A stretch of DNA of 64,000 bases from Gallaecimonas pentaromativorans. Its GTDB lineage: Bacteria > Pseudomonadota > Gammaproteobacteria > Enterobacterales > Gallaecimonadaceae. Both the position numbers and the translations under genes were made by a program. Below are positions 47,202 through 55,938 of this stretch, piece by piece (the first letter of the stretch is position 1; each line of letters starts with the position of its first letter). The notes under the pieces were generated by a model. The model searched no databases. It saw nothing but the letters and a program-made list of their open reading frames with translations, and had not been told where the DNA came from. Where the stretch lies: the NCBI RefSeq assembly GCF_003751625.1, contig NZ_RJUL01000010.1, positions 100,214 through 164,213 of the forward strand, in the 5' to 3' direction.

Positions 47202-48352
47202 CAGTTTTCCCATCCAAGCATTTGCCAGGCCAGCTTACGCTTGGCCATCGGCAGGTGATTCAAAAGACCCAGGCCGGCATTGCGCCCGAGATAAAGCGGG
47301 GTCAGATCCCAGGTAAAGAGGCGGGCCAGCAGATCGGTCGTGGCGATGGTGCGGCCAAGGTCGCCCTGGCGCTTCGCCTCCCAACGGGCCAGGCCCAGCC
47401 AATGGCCAGGGTCGCCAGGCGCAAGGCTTTCAAGCAGCACCAACACATCACGAAGGCCAAGATTAAAGCCCTGGCCGGCAATGGGGTGCAGGCTGTGGGC
47501 GGCGTTACCCAGCACCACCGCCCTGTGGGCGCGCAAACTGGCGGCCTCGATAAGGTGCAGCGGGTAACAGTGGCGCTCACCGATATCGACAAAAGCCCCC
47601 AGGCGCCAGCCAAAACGCTGCTGCAGCAAGGCGGCAAAATCTGGGTTACCCAGCGCCATGGTCTGCTCCACCTCTTCGGGGCGCACGCACAGCACTAGGT
47701 TCATGCGCCCCTCGGTCATGGGCAGCAGCGCCAGGGGGCCGGTGCCGGTGAAACGCTCATAGGCCCAGCCCTGGTGGGGCTTGTCGGTTTTGATATTGGC
47801 GATGATGGCGCTTTGGCCATAGGGCTTGTCGCTGGCGGCGATACCCAGCAGCTTGCGGGTTTGCGACTGGCCGCCGTCGGCCACCACCAGCAACTTGCAC
47901 TGCAATTGCAGGCCCGAGGCCAGGGTGACCTGATAGCCGGCATCCAACGATTCGATATGGGCAATGCGGTCGGGGCAAAACCATTGGCAAGGCAGCTTTT
48001 CACGCAGCACCTGGCCAAAGGCCCGCACCGGGATCACTTGCCCTAGGGCCTCGACCTTGTGGTCGGCGGCGTGAATTTGAGCGCGGCCAAAACCGCCGCG
48101 CTCGGCCACATGAATATGGCGGATAGCCTCTGCATCGGCCTTTAGATGGGGCCACAGTCCCATGGTCTCCAGGCCCTCGACAGAGCCGGCCGACAGGGCA
48201 ATAACGCGGTCATCAAAGCTGGGCTGCTGGCTCTGGTCAAACCGGGCCGGCTCGACAATGCCGACCTGCCAGTGCCCGAAGCGGCGAGCCAACCCCCAGG
48301 CCAGGGTAGCCCCGACCATGCCGCCGCCGACAATGAGAATATCGAGCTTCAT
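47201..48352 (-). CDS. ubiH: Ubiquinone C1-hydroxylase UbiH
   Basis: 383 aa FAD-dependent monooxygenase, sister to UbiI. MKLDILIVGGGMVGATLAWGLARRF opens the Rossmann fold, LLVVADGGQSQTRKLLGI gives the DG motif and AVVLGNAAHSLHPIAGQGFNLGLRDVLVLLE the third. The upstream 98 codons of the frame overlap ygfB in another phase and are not coding. The start is 4 bases after the ygfB stop. In E. coli pepP stands between ygfB and ubiH; it is missing here. Confidence 0.92.
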   Translation of the reverse strand: MKLDILIVGGGMVGATLAWGLARRFGHWQVGIVEPARFDQSQQPSFDDRVIALSAGSVEGLETMGLWPHLKADAEAIRHIHVAERGGFGRAQIHAADHKVEALGQVIPVRAFGQVLREKLPCQWFCPDRIAHIESLDAGYQVTLASGLQLQCKLLVVADGGQSQTRKLLGIAASDKPYGQSAIIANIKTDKPHQGWAYERFTGTGPLALLPMTEGRMNLVLCVRPEEVEQTMALGNPDFAALLQQRFGWRLGAFVDIGERHCYPLHLIEAASLRAHRAVVLGNAAHSLHPIAGQGFNLGLRDVLVLLESLAPGDPGHWLGLARWEAKRQGDLGRTIATTDLLARLFTWDLTPLYLGRNAGLGLLNHLPMAKRKLAWQMLGWEN

Positions 48353-48356
48353 GACA

Positions 48357-48929
48357 TCAATGCAGGGTTTTGGCGGCGTTTTGCTCAGGCGCTTTGGCGA
48401 AATGGCTGAACACCAGCATGGCGACAACCCGCAGGTACTCTTCCACTTCCACAAAGGCCGACTCGGCGGCGCTGTCGTCTTCTTCCACTTCGGTGGAGAG
48501 GTTGGCGATATCTGCCAAGTCGTCCAGCGCCTCGCGGATATCGTCGCTGACCTTGGCCTTACCGGCCTGCACGCCATAACCGGCCAAAAAGCCCTGGGCC
48601 CAGTCGCAAAGCCCTTGGATACGGTCCGGCAGGGCTTCGTCTTCATCAGGCAACAGCACTGAAAATTCGAAATTGGCTTCGACCAGTTGCTGGCAAAGCT
48701 GCAGGAACATCGGCTCCAGCACGTCTTTGACCGCCTGGGTGTAGGCCAGGCCGTTGTTGGTCAGGTCATAGAGGGGAACCAGGTAGCTGGTGCCATCCAT
48801 CTCATGGCCGGCCGCTACCAGGCCGGTAAGAATGCCGTGGATCTCGGCAGGTGAAGCGGTAACCTGGTTGCTGGCCAGCAAGCGGGCCAGGCTTTCGTAA
48901 GTATGGGGATTCTGGCCGTTAGGGCTCAT
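48357..48929 (-). CDS. ygfB: UPF0149 family protein YgfB
   Basis: 190 aa, all-helical UPF0149/YgfB protein, with SLARLLASNQVTASPAEIHGILTGLVAAG near the start, then CDWAQGFLAGYGVQAGKAKVSDDIREALDDLADIA and, near the end, EYLRVVAMLVFSHFA. The molecular role is not established; in Pseudomonas YgfB modulates ampDh3 and beta-lactam response, which may not carry over. GGAAG six bases before the ATG supports this start over an earlier one. It begins the ygfB-ubiH-ubiI unit and is divergent from zapA. Confidence 0.93.
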   Translation of the reverse strand: MSPNGQNPHTYESLARLLASNQVTASPAEIHGILTGLVAAGHEMDGTSYLVPLYDLTNNGLAYTQAVKDVLEPMFLQLCQQLVEANFEFSVLLPDEDEALPDRIQGLCDWAQGFLAGYGVQAGKAKVSDDIREALDDLADIANLSTEVEEDDSAAESAFVEVEEYLRVVAMLVFSHFAKAPEQNAAKTLH

Positions 48930-48999
48930 ATTCATCTTCCAGCAAGGGGCATGGACGTTATCCTAACACGAAGGATGCGCTCATCAGCCAGCGCATCCC

Positions 49000-49028
49000 T
49001 TGATCCATCGCAATGGCATCGCTATAGT
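49000..49028 (+). promoter_or_regulatory. Promoter for zapA-ssrS
   Basis: TTGATC, 17 bases, TATAGT, 53 bp before zapA. A perfect 8-bp hairpin (GGATGCGC / GCGCATCC, 48973-48998) lies immediately upstream. Confidence 0.6.
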
Positions 49029-49081
49029 GCGCCACCTTAACGCGCGCCTACGGATGCAGACTGATTACCCAAGGACACTGC

Positions 49082-49396
49082 ATGGCAGAGCAATCGTTGC
49101 AAGAGACGTTGGAAATTGTCGTACTGGGCAGACGCTTTCGCGTAGCCTGCCCTCGTGGACACGAGCAATCTTTGAAAGAAGCCGCCCGTGACCTCGACGA
49201 CCGCTTGAAAACCCTGCGTAATCAGTCCGAATTAGGCAACCGCGAACAATTGCTGACCATGGCGGCACTGAACCTCACCCATGAACTGCGCCTTGCTGAG
49301 GCCCGCAGCCGTGAGTATGCTGATGCCATGGACTCCAAGATCAAGACACTGCAGCAAACCATTGAGCAGGCCTTGATCCACCAGGCGAAAGAATAA
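49082..49396 (+). CDS. zapA: Cell division protein ZapA
   Basis: 104 aa. It binds FtsZ and bundles filaments at the Z-ring. LEIVVLGRRFRVACPRGHEQSLKEAARDLDDRL is the globular head, then a long coiled coil (QLLTMAALNLTHELRLAEARS...KIKTLQQTIEQAL). The sequence follows E. coli ZapA (109 aa) closely. It stands right ahead of the 6S RNA gene, the usual order in gammaproteobacteria. Confidence 0.95.
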   Translation: MAEQSLQETLEIVVLGRRFRVACPRGHEQSLKEAARDLDDRLKTLRNQSELGNREQLLTMAALNLTHELRLAEARSREYADAMDSKIKTLQQTIEQALIHQAKE

Positions 49397-49576
49397 GTCC
49401 CTGGGATGTTTGCCAGCGGATCTATGTCCCTGAGCCGATATCTACGTCTAAGGGTGCTTTCTCTGCTGCTATTGCGCAAGCTCAGCTCGTACTGAGACGC
49501 CTACGGCGGCAACCAAGTACCCGCCTTGAACCATTGGGTTCAAGGGCTAACATCTGCAGCGGCATTCCGGGGCCCT
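49397..49576 (+). ncRNA. ssrS: 6S RNA
   Basis: About 180 bases directly after zapA and before fau, the conserved place of ssrS. The 5' arm (CTGGGATGTTTGCCAGCGG, then CCCTGAGCCGATAT) pairs with the 3' arm (CTTGAACC...GGTTCAAGGGCTAACA and GCAGCGGCATTCCGGGG), matching the E. coli 6S secondary-structure landmarks. 6S RNA imitates an open promoter and sequesters sigma-70 RNA polymerase in stationary phase. The exact ends are estimated. Confidence 0.93.
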
Positions 49577-49584
49577 CTTATTGA

Positions 49585-50157
49585 ATGACTGACCGAAACG
49601 GCATTCGCCGCTGGGCACGCCAGCAACGAAGCGCCCTCTCCCCCACTGAGCAAGACCAAGCCGCCAAGGCCGCCGCCCAGCAAGCGCTGGGCCTGACGGA
49701 GCTGGCCGGTGCCACCACCCTCGCCCTTTATCTTGCCAACGATGGCGAGCTGGACCCTCAGCCGCTGCTCGATGCGTTGGCCGGTGCCGGAAAAACAGTG
49801 TTGCTGCCGGTGCTACATCCCTTTGTGCCAGGGCACCTGCTGTTTATGCGATACCAGCGCGGTGAAGCCATGACCCTCAACCGTTTTGGCATTCCCGAGC
49901 CGCAGCTGGATGTACGTAAAGTGGTGCCGGTTAGCGATATCGATGTGGTTTTTACCCCCTTAGTGGCTTTTGACGATGCCGGCCACCGCTTGGGCATGGG
50001 CGGCGGTTTTTACGACCGTAGTCTCGCCTCTTACCAGGGGTTGGTGGTGGGCCTTGCCCATGATTGCCAGCAGCACCCGGCGCTGCCGGTAGCCAGCTGG
50101 GACAAACCCTTGAGCCTTATCGTCACGCCAAAGGGGATAAAACGTTTTCGTAGCTGA
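49585..50157 (+). CDS. fau: 5-formyltetrahydrofolate cyclo-ligase
   Basis: 190 aa. It converts 5-formyl-THF to methenyl-THF in an ATP-dependent reaction. The family's N-terminal RRWARQQRSALSPTEQDQAA, the middle FGIPEP, and the C-terminal DDAGHRLGMGGGFYDRSLAS (the GxGxGxYDR-type phosphate-binding loop) are visible. Also called ygfA. It lies immediately after 6S RNA, and the two are usually processed from one transcript. Confidence 0.96.
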   Translation: MTDRNGIRRWARQQRSALSPTEQDQAAKAAAQQALGLTELAGATTLALYLANDGELDPQPLLDALAGAGKTVLLPVLHPFVPGHLLFMRYQRGEAMTLNRFGIPEPQLDVRKVVPVSDIDVVFTPLVAFDDAGHRLGMGGGFYDRSLASYQGLVVGLAHDCQQHPALPVASWDKPLSLIVTPKGIKRFRS

Positions 50158-50193
50158 TATAATGCCTGCCCCATTCCCCTTGGAGCCCTGGTA

Positions 50194-50847
50194 ATGACGC
50201 AAGATGAACTGAAAAAAGCCGTTGGTTGGAAAGCGCTGGATTATGTGGTCAAAGACAGCATAGTAGGCGTGGGCACCGGCTCTACCGTCAACCACTTCAT
50301 CGATGCTCTGGGCACCATCAAGCACCAAATCAAAGGTGCCGTTTCTTCTTCTGAAGCCTCCACCGCCAAGCTCAAGGCCATGGGCATCGAGATTTTTGAT
50401 CTCAACAGCGTGCCGGAGTTGTCTGTCTATGTAGACGGCGCCGATGAAATCAACGGCCAGAACCATATGATCAAAGGCGGCGGCGCGGCCCTTACCCGCG
50501 AGAAGATCGTCGCCGCCGTGGCCGACAAGTTCGTGTGCATCGTCGATGCCAGCAAAACCGTTGAGGTGCTGGGCGCCTTCCCGCTGCCGGTGGAAGTGAT
50601 CCCCATGGCTCGCTCCTATGTGGCTCGCGAGCTGGTCAAGCTGGGCGGCGACCCGGTCTACCGTGAAGGGGTGGTGACCGACAACGGCAATGTGATCCTC
50701 GATGTGCACAACCTGAAAATCGTTGATCCAGTCGACTTCGAGGCCAAGCTCAACGCCATCGTCGGCGTGGTGACCAACGGCCTCTTTGCCGCCCGCGCCG
50801 CCGATGTAGTGCTGGTTGGCACCAGCGACGGGGTAAAAATCCGTTGA
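50194..50847 (+). CDS. rpiA: Ribose-5-phosphate isomerase A
   Basis: 217 aa (E. coli 219). Interconverts ribose-5-P and ribulose-5-P. Conserved [58 protein letters not shown] with catalytic residues and the C-terminal [20 protein letters not shown] are complete. A TATAAT at 50158-50163 gives an own promoter, and TTGGAG lies ahead of the ATG. Confidence 0.97.
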   Translation: MTQDELKKAVGWKALDYVVKDSIVGVGTGSTVNHFIDALGTIKHQIKGAVSSSEASTAKLKAMGIEIFDLNSVPELSVYVDGADEINGQNHMIKGGGAALTREKIVAAVADKFVCIVDASKTVEVLGAFPLPVEVIPMARSYVARELVKLGGDPVYREGVVTDNGNVILDVHNLKIVDPVDFEAKLNAIVGVVTNGLFAARAADVVLVGTSDGVKIR

Positions 50848-50852
50848 CTTTT

Positions 50853-50872
50853 AGACGGCCATCTGGCCGTCT
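50853..50872 (+). terminator. Hairpin after rpiA (weak T-run)
   Basis: AGACGGCC, loop ATCT, GGCCGTCT, six bases past the rpiA stop. Without a clear T-run it is a probable but weak terminator. Confidence 0.55.
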
Positions 50873-50951
50873 ATACACCCCTGGCGAAAAATGCGCCTGC
50901 CGCGCCCCACCAGGTACACCAATTCTCCAAGCTAGCAACACCAGGTGAAAC

Positions 50952-52178
50952 ATGGCCCAGTACTCCCTCGACAAAGACAAGATCCGCTTCCTGCTCCTTG
51001 AAGGTGTTCACCAGAGCGCCCTGGACACCCTCAAGGCCCAGGGGTACACCAATATCGAGTACCTCAAGACCTCCCTCTCCGGCGCCGAGCTGGCCGAGAA
51101 GGTCAAGGACGCCCACTTTATTGGCCTGCGCTCCCGTACCCAGATCACCAAGGATGTGCTGGCCCACGCCGAGAAACTCTGCGCCATCGGCTGTTTTTGC
51201 ATCGGCACCAACCAGGTGGATCTTGGCGAAGCGGAATCGCTGGGAGTACCGGTCTTCAACGCCCCGTTCTCCAATACCCGTTCCGTTGCCGAACTGGTGA
51301 TTGGCGAAACCATCATGCTGCTTCGCAACATTCCGGCCAAAGCAGCCGCCGCCAAAGTGGGCGGCTGGGACAAGAGCGCCAACGGCAGCTTTGAAGCCCG
51401 GGGCAAGACCCTTGGCATTATCGGTTACGGCCATATCGGTACCCAGCTTGGGGTACTGGCCGAGACCCTGGGCATGAACGTGATTTTCTACGATATCGAG
51501 AGCAAGCTACCCTTGGGTAACGCTCGCCAGGTCAGCCAGGCAGAATTGCTGGCTCAGGCCGATGTGGTCAGCCTGCACGTGCCGGAAACACCCTCCACCA
51601 AAAACATGTTCGCGGCCGAGCAAATCAACCAGATGAAGGCCGGCGCCATCCTCATCAATGCCTCGCGCGGTACCGTAGTGGATATCGACGCCCTGGCTGG
51701 CGCCCTGGAAAGCAAACACCTGGCCGGCGCCGCCATCGATGTATTCCCGGTAGAGCCCAAAGGCAACGACGAAGCGTTCGTCAGCCCGCTGCAGGCTTTT
51801 GACAACGTCATCCTCACTCCCCATATCGGCGGCTCCACCGTGGAAGCCCAGGCCAATATCGGTGTGGAAGTGGCCAATAAGCTGGCCAAGTACTCCGACA
51901 ACGGCTCCACCTTGTCGGCGGTCAACTTCCCCGAGGTGTCCTTGCCCCAGCATGACGGCCGTTCCCGCCTGCTGCACATTCACCGCAACCAGCCCGGTGT
52001 TATCAACAGCATCAACCAAATCTTTGCAGAGACCGGCGTGAACATCGCCGCCCAGTACCTGCAAACCACCCAGCAAATCGGTTATGTGGTGATGGATGTG
52101 GATGCCGCCTACGCCGACGACGTGCTCGAAAAACTCAAGGCAGTGAAAGGCACCGTCAAAGCACGGGTACTGCACTGA
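50952..52178 (+). CDS. serA: D-3-phosphoglycerate dehydrogenase
   Basis: 408 aa (E. coli 410). It oxidises 3-phosphoglycerate for serine synthesis. Substrate/NAD domain: FIGLRSRTQITKDVL, CFCIGTNQVDL, GKTLGIIGYGHIGTQLGVLAE, NASRGTVVDIDALAGAL and the catalytic His in ILTPHIGGSTVEAQANIG. The C-terminal ACT-type domain (RLLHIHRNQPGVINSINQIFAETGVNIAAQYL) provides feedback inhibition by serine. The start is the ATG after CAGGTGAAAC. Confidence 0.97.
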   Translation: MAQYSLDKDKIRFLLLEGVHQSALDTLKAQGYTNIEYLKTSLSGAELAEKVKDAHFIGLRSRTQITKDVLAHAEKLCAIGCFCIGTNQVDLGEAESLGVPVFNAPFSNTRSVAELVIGETIMLLRNIPAKAAAAKVGGWDKSANGSFEARGKTLGIIGYGHIGTQLGVLAETLGMNVIFYDIESKLPLGNARQVSQAELLAQADVVSLHVPETPSTKNMFAAEQINQMKAGAILINASRGTVVDIDALAGALESKHLAGAAIDVFPVEPKGNDEAFVSPLQAFDNVILTPHIGGSTVEAQANIGVEVANKLAKYSDNGSTLSAVNFPEVSLPQHDGRSRLLHIHRNQPGVINSINQIFAETGVNIAAQYLQTTQQIGYVVMDVDAAYADDVLEKLKAVKGTVKARVLH

Positions 52179-52192
52179 GCCCTTTTGCATGC

Positions 52193-52221
52193 AAAAAGGC
52201 CTCCCTCGGGAGGCCTTTTTT
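52193..52221 (+). terminator. Terminator of serA
   Basis: A-run, GGCCTCCC, TC, GGGAGGCC, T-run. Confidence 0.87.
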
Positions 52222-52276
52222 GTGGGCGAAGACAGTACGATTTGCCAACAACACCGTCTCCAGCAGGAGGCCGTCC

Positions 52277-53245
52277 TCAACCGGTGTTGATCCGCCACTC
52301 GCTATTGGGACTGGGGTAAGGGCGAGTGCCATCGAGATTGCGGAAGATCTTCAAAGACCACATGAAGTCGGCCGGGAAACGGCTGATGAGCTTCTCGTAG
52401 GCTCGGTTCATCTGGGTGGCAGAGGCTAGGTCGTCAGTTTCAAGGGTCTCCAGGGGCTCGTCTACATGCAGTACGAACTGGTGGGTGTGGGGGTCATAAC
52501 CCACTATCACCGGCACCACCTGGGCTCGGGCTGCCTGGGCCAGCCGCCCCATGATTGGCAAGGTGCATTTGGGGGTGCCAAAAAAGGGCGCAAACACCGA
52601 CGACGCCATGCCGTGGTCCTGGTCAGCCACGTAAAGGCAGCAATAGCCGCTACGGATACTTTGGACCAGGGTACGCATCCCTTCGCCCCGGCTAAATTGC
52701 ACACCTCCTTGGGAGGTACGGTACTTGAACATCAGGTAGTCAAAGACCGGTTTGCCAGTAGGCTTGAAGATATTGGACATGGGGAAACCGGCCAGGATCA
52801 GGGCTCGGGCAGCCCAATCCAGGCCAAAGGTATGGGGAGTCAGAAAAAGTAGCGGCTTGCCATTGGCTTTAAGCTTGGCCAAGCGACCGTCATCCTCGAT
52901 GCGGATACGCCGTTGCTGAGCTTTCTTGGAGCGCCACATCAGTTCGCCAAGGCTCAACACCGTTTGGCAAAAGGCCCTGACGTTTTCCCGTGCCATTTGC
53001 TCGTAAAGGCTATCGGATAGATCAGGGAAACAGCGCTCAAGATTACAGCGGATCACCAGCCGACGCTTTTTCAGAAAGTCACGGTTAACCATCCAACTGG
53101 CAATGACATCAGCCAGACGGTCTCTCACTAAAAGGGGAATAAACGCCATAAACAGCATGGCCAGCACAATCAACCAGTGCCCCCAATATCGGGGGCGCAG
53201 CAGGCGCAGATGAAAAGAAGAATGGTAAGGGCCTTGGTCAAACAT
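52277..53245 (-). CDS. lpxM: Late lipid A acyltransferase (LpxM/MsbB type)
   Basis: 322 aa. A single N-terminal membrane helix (WGHWLIVLAMLFMAFIPLLV) anchors it to the inner membrane. The HxxxxD acyltransferase motif is TPHTFGLDWAA (about residues 137-142), followed by PMSNIFKPTGKPVFDYLMFKYR and VADQDHGMASSVFAPFFG. The GKPVFDY and DQDHG blocks resemble LpxM, which adds the sixth acyl chain to lipid A, more than LpxL. Serves LPS biosynthesis; its gene is separated from the Lap operon by a short gap. Confidence 0.87.
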   Translation of the reverse strand: MFDQGPYHSSFHLRLLRPRYWGHWLIVLAMLFMAFIPLLVRDRLADVIASWMVNRDFLKKRRLVIRCNLERCFPDLSDSLYEQMARENVRAFCQTVLSLGELMWRSKKAQQRRIRIEDDGRLAKLKANGKPLLFLTPHTFGLDWAARALILAGFPMSNIFKPTGKPVFDYLMFKYRTSQGGVQFSRGEGMRTLVQSIRSGYCCLYVADQDHGMASSVFAPFFGTPKCTLPIMGRLAQAARAQVVPVIVGYDPHTHQFVLHVDEPLETLETDDLASATQMNRAYEKLISRFPADFMWSLKIFRNLDGTRPYPSPNSEWRINTG

Positions 53246-53342
53246 CAGAGTTAGCTAATCAGAAACATCCAACCGAATATTACACCTCAGCCTTCAGCAA
53301 AAGGCCATAACTTTCAACTTTCACCGTAATAATAACTCCGAA

Positions 53343-55250
53343 TTAGTTGACTACCTTAGGCGGCATGATGTAGCCCTGGTAGCCCGTCAACCCCAACTCT
53401 TTGAGCAACTCCAGTTGCTCACCCCTTTCCACCCGGGTGGCGATAACTTGGATCTTCATGCTTTTTCCCACTCGGGCAAGGGCCCTGACCACTTCCTGGC
53501 CCACCTCTTCGCTCTGCTCATAGCAAGCGAGGCTTTGATCCAGCTTGATGTGATCCGGTGCCAAGTCATGAAGATAGCGAAGGGAATTAATATGCCGCCC
53601 CACATGGTCAAAACCCAGCCCCAATCCGCGCAGCCGAAGCTGCTCGGCAAAAGCACGGGCGGCCGGTAAATCCGCTAATACCGCATCTTCACTGACCTCA
53701 AACGCCAGCGGGTAGGTATGGGGGTGGCGGTCTAGCAGTAGCAGCAGCGGGTCGGGGTCACGCATGGTAGCCAAGGTGAGGTTAACGACATTGAGTACCG
53801 GTTTATCCAGCACTTCGCTACCAAGCAGTTTGCTGAGCACCGCCATATCCATAGACTGGCCCTGGTTGAACTGTTCCACAAAAGCCAGGAAGGCGCTGGC
53901 CGGATACCGCTGAGCGCCAATCGCCAAGGATGCAAACCACTCCAGATGCAAAGGTTCGTTACCTTCCAAGTTCATCGCCGATTGTTGCAACAAGCCGAAA
54001 TCCTGGCGGTCGATGGCATCGGCCACCGCCAAGCGCCATTTTTCCTGGCTTGGCGCACTATCTTCTGCCAGATGGGCAAAATAAAGCTGTGGATGGGTCT
54101 GCCAAGCCTGGTGCAAGGCGCTGTCGGCACTGCTCATCAGGCTGGAGGGGCTGGAATGGTTGCCTCTTGGCACTAAGGCCATGGCAAAGTCGCCTCCGCT
54201 TTGGCCCTGCTGCATGGAAAAGGCCAGCAGCTCTTGGTGTACCTGTTCAAGCCAGGCCCTTAGCTGCTGCTCATCTCCGCTGGCGCAAAGCGCAGCAAAC
54301 TCAGTGTGGCTGATACGGGCAAAAATACAGCGGCTGCCTTTAACGCAGAGCCCCTTGAACCGCTCGGCCAGGGCTTTTATCAGGTCATCTCGCGCCTTGT
54401 AGCCCTGCTGCAGGCGCAGGCCGTCAAGCCACTTGATGTCCATCAGCATCAGGCCACCGGTACCGGGCTCCGACAGCCAGGCATTGAGATGGGCCATCAG
54501 GTGGGTACGGTTAGAGAGCCCAGACACCGGATCGGTTTGGGTAGCCAGGCGCAACCGCCCTATTTGCTCATCCTGCCCCTCGAACATCAATTTGACCCGT
54601 TCTGCCATTTCGTTAATGGCCATGACCAGGGTTCTGAGCTCACGGGTTTTTGGCTCGGCAATGGGCTCGCCAAACTGGCGCTTGGTGATACGCCTTGCTT
54701 GGCGGGCAACGGCATGCAAGGGCCGCATCAGCACGCGTAGGCCGCGCCAAATTACTAACAGTAGGATGAGGTAAATCACGAACAAGGTTGCCAACAGCTG
54801 CACGCCGGTGCGCCAAAGGGCCTGGTAGGCCACTGCTGGGTTCCCCACCACTTTTAAGTTAGCGACCTGCAGCCAGCCGGAGGTGATCACCTGTTCCTGG
54901 GCCACGGCGGCAAAAAGCGGCAACCCCATAAACCATTGCGGCACATCCATAGCACGAGGCTGCTGCTGCTTCTCTATTACTTCGCCCTTGGCGTACCAAT
55001 CGAGCCGGATCTCGCTGTAAAAGCCGGCGTCGAACACCGCCTGCATAACGGTATCCACACCGCCCCTGTCTTCACTGTCCAAAAAGGCGGTCAAGGTCAG
55101 CCCCAAGGCGGTAGAAGCGTTCTGAACATCGGTCTCCATCTGCTTGTTGATGGCATCCCTTGAGGTATTGAATTCCACCGCATACACCACCAGTACCACC
55201 ACCAGAAAACTGATGTTGAGCAACCACAGGATTTGTTTTTGTAGGGTCAT
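53343..55250 (-). CDS. lapD: c-di-GMP receptor LapD-like, with degenerate GGDEF and EAL domains
   Basis: 635 aa inner-membrane receptor that binds c-di-GMP and holds LapG inactive. Membrane segments at about 8-24 and 151-169 flank a periplasmic domain with SGWLQVANLKV (Trp126), the conserved Trp that contacts LapG in Pseudomonas. A HAMP domain (RVLMRPLHAVARQARRI), a GGDEF-like domain with SHTEF in place of GGDEF, and a C-terminal EAL-type domain follow. The EAL catalytic residues are not conserved (EWF near 430), so it should bind but not make or break c-di-GMP. AGAGG precedes the ATG, 9 bases from lapG. Last gene of the operon. Confidence 0.93.
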   Translation of the reverse strand: MTLQKQILWLLNISFLVVVLVVYAVEFNTSRDAINKQMETDVQNASTALGLTLTAFLDSEDRGGVDTVMQAVFDAGFYSEIRLDWYAKGEVIEKQQQPRAMDVPQWFMGLPLFAAVAQEQVITSGWLQVANLKVVGNPAVAYQALWRTGVQLLATLFVIYLILLLVIWRGLRVLMRPLHAVARQARRITKRQFGEPIAEPKTRELRTLVMAINEMAERVKLMFEGQDEQIGRLRLATQTDPVSGLSNRTHLMAHLNAWLSEPGTGGLMLMDIKWLDGLRLQQGYKARDDLIKALAERFKGLCVKGSRCIFARISHTEFAALCASGDEQQLRAWLEQVHQELLAFSMQQGQSGGDFAMALVPRGNHSSPSSLMSSADSALHQAWQTHPQLYFAHLAEDSAPSQEKWRLAVADAIDRQDFGLLQQSAMNLEGNEPLHLEWFASLAIGAQRYPASAFLAFVEQFNQGQSMDMAVLSKLLGSEVLDKPVLNVVNLTLATMRDPDPLLLLLDRHPHTYPLAFEVSEDAVLADLPAARAFAEQLRLRGLGLGFDHVGRHINSLRYLHDLAPDHIKLDQSLACYEQSEEVGQEVVRALARVGKSMKIQVIATRVERGEQLELLKELGLTGYQGYIMPPKVVN

Positions 55251-55259
55251 AGGCGTCCT

Positions 55260-55922
55260 CTATTCCAGGGTAAGCTGCGGTTTATTGAGGTGATTGATGC
55301 CGAAACGGCTTTGCAGGTCCTGCCAGCGTTTCAGGCGAGAGCTTCCTCCCACCAGTTGGCCGCGACCTTTTTCTTTACTGAGCCACAACTGCTGACCATT
55401 GAACGAATAAATGGGGAGCAGATCCGGGCGTTGGTCGGCACGGCGGATATCTGGCACCAGATTGTCGAGGATGAAGGGCACGGCATTGGCACTGGGATAA
55501 AAGGCCAGCACCATGTGGTATTGGTTAACGGACAACGCCTTGACGTAGGTAATGCGCATCTTCTGCTCTGGCACTCCCATGGACAGCAAGGTAAAAAACT
55601 TGGCGATAGCAAAGTCTTCACAGTCGCCGCCGTTAGCGCCGATAAACTCCAGCGGTGTTGCCCAGTAGTCGTTCTGGTGCCAGAGCTTGTCGTCATCAAT
55701 GAAGTGAAACTGGTTGAAAAAGTTGTTCACCAGCTCCATCTGCATGGCCTCGGGGCGGCCTTGATTTTCGGCCATCAGCGCCTGCCAGCTATCCAACCTT
55801 TTCCCGGCCCGTTCACCATAGACCTGCACCACTTTGAGCCTGGCCTGGCTCAAATCCAATTGGGAAAGCCCGGCCCATAACAGGCCGGGCAACAATGGCA
55901 GCAACCATAGCCACTTTTTCAT
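55260..55922 (-). CDS. lapG: Periplasmic adhesin protease LapG-like (transglutaminase-like cysteine protease)
   Basis: 220 aa. Signal peptide MKKWLWLLPLLPGLLWAG. The catalytic triad is clear: Cys101 in NGGDCEDFAIAK, His136 in SVNQYHMVLAF and Asp153 in FILDNLVP. Asp and Glu beside the Cys (D-C-E) match the calcium-binding residues of LapG. The family (BTLCP) cleaves a di-alanine-containing site in the adhesin N-terminus, releasing it from the cell when c-di-GMP falls; the target site would be upstream of the window. Its stop lies 9 bases from the lapD start. Confidence 0.94.
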   Translation of the reverse strand: MKKWLWLLPLLPGLLWAGLSQLDLSQARLKVVQVYGERAGKRLDSWQALMAENQGRPEAMQMELVNNFFNQFHFIDDDKLWHQNDYWATPLEFIGANGGDCEDFAIAKFFTLLSMGVPEQKMRITYVKALSVNQYHMVLAFYPSANAVPFILDNLVPDIRRADQRPDLLPIYSFNGQQLWLSKEKGRGQLVGGSSRLKRWQDLQSRFGINHLNKPQLTLE

Positions 55923-55938
55923 TCACGCCAGCGCCGGA

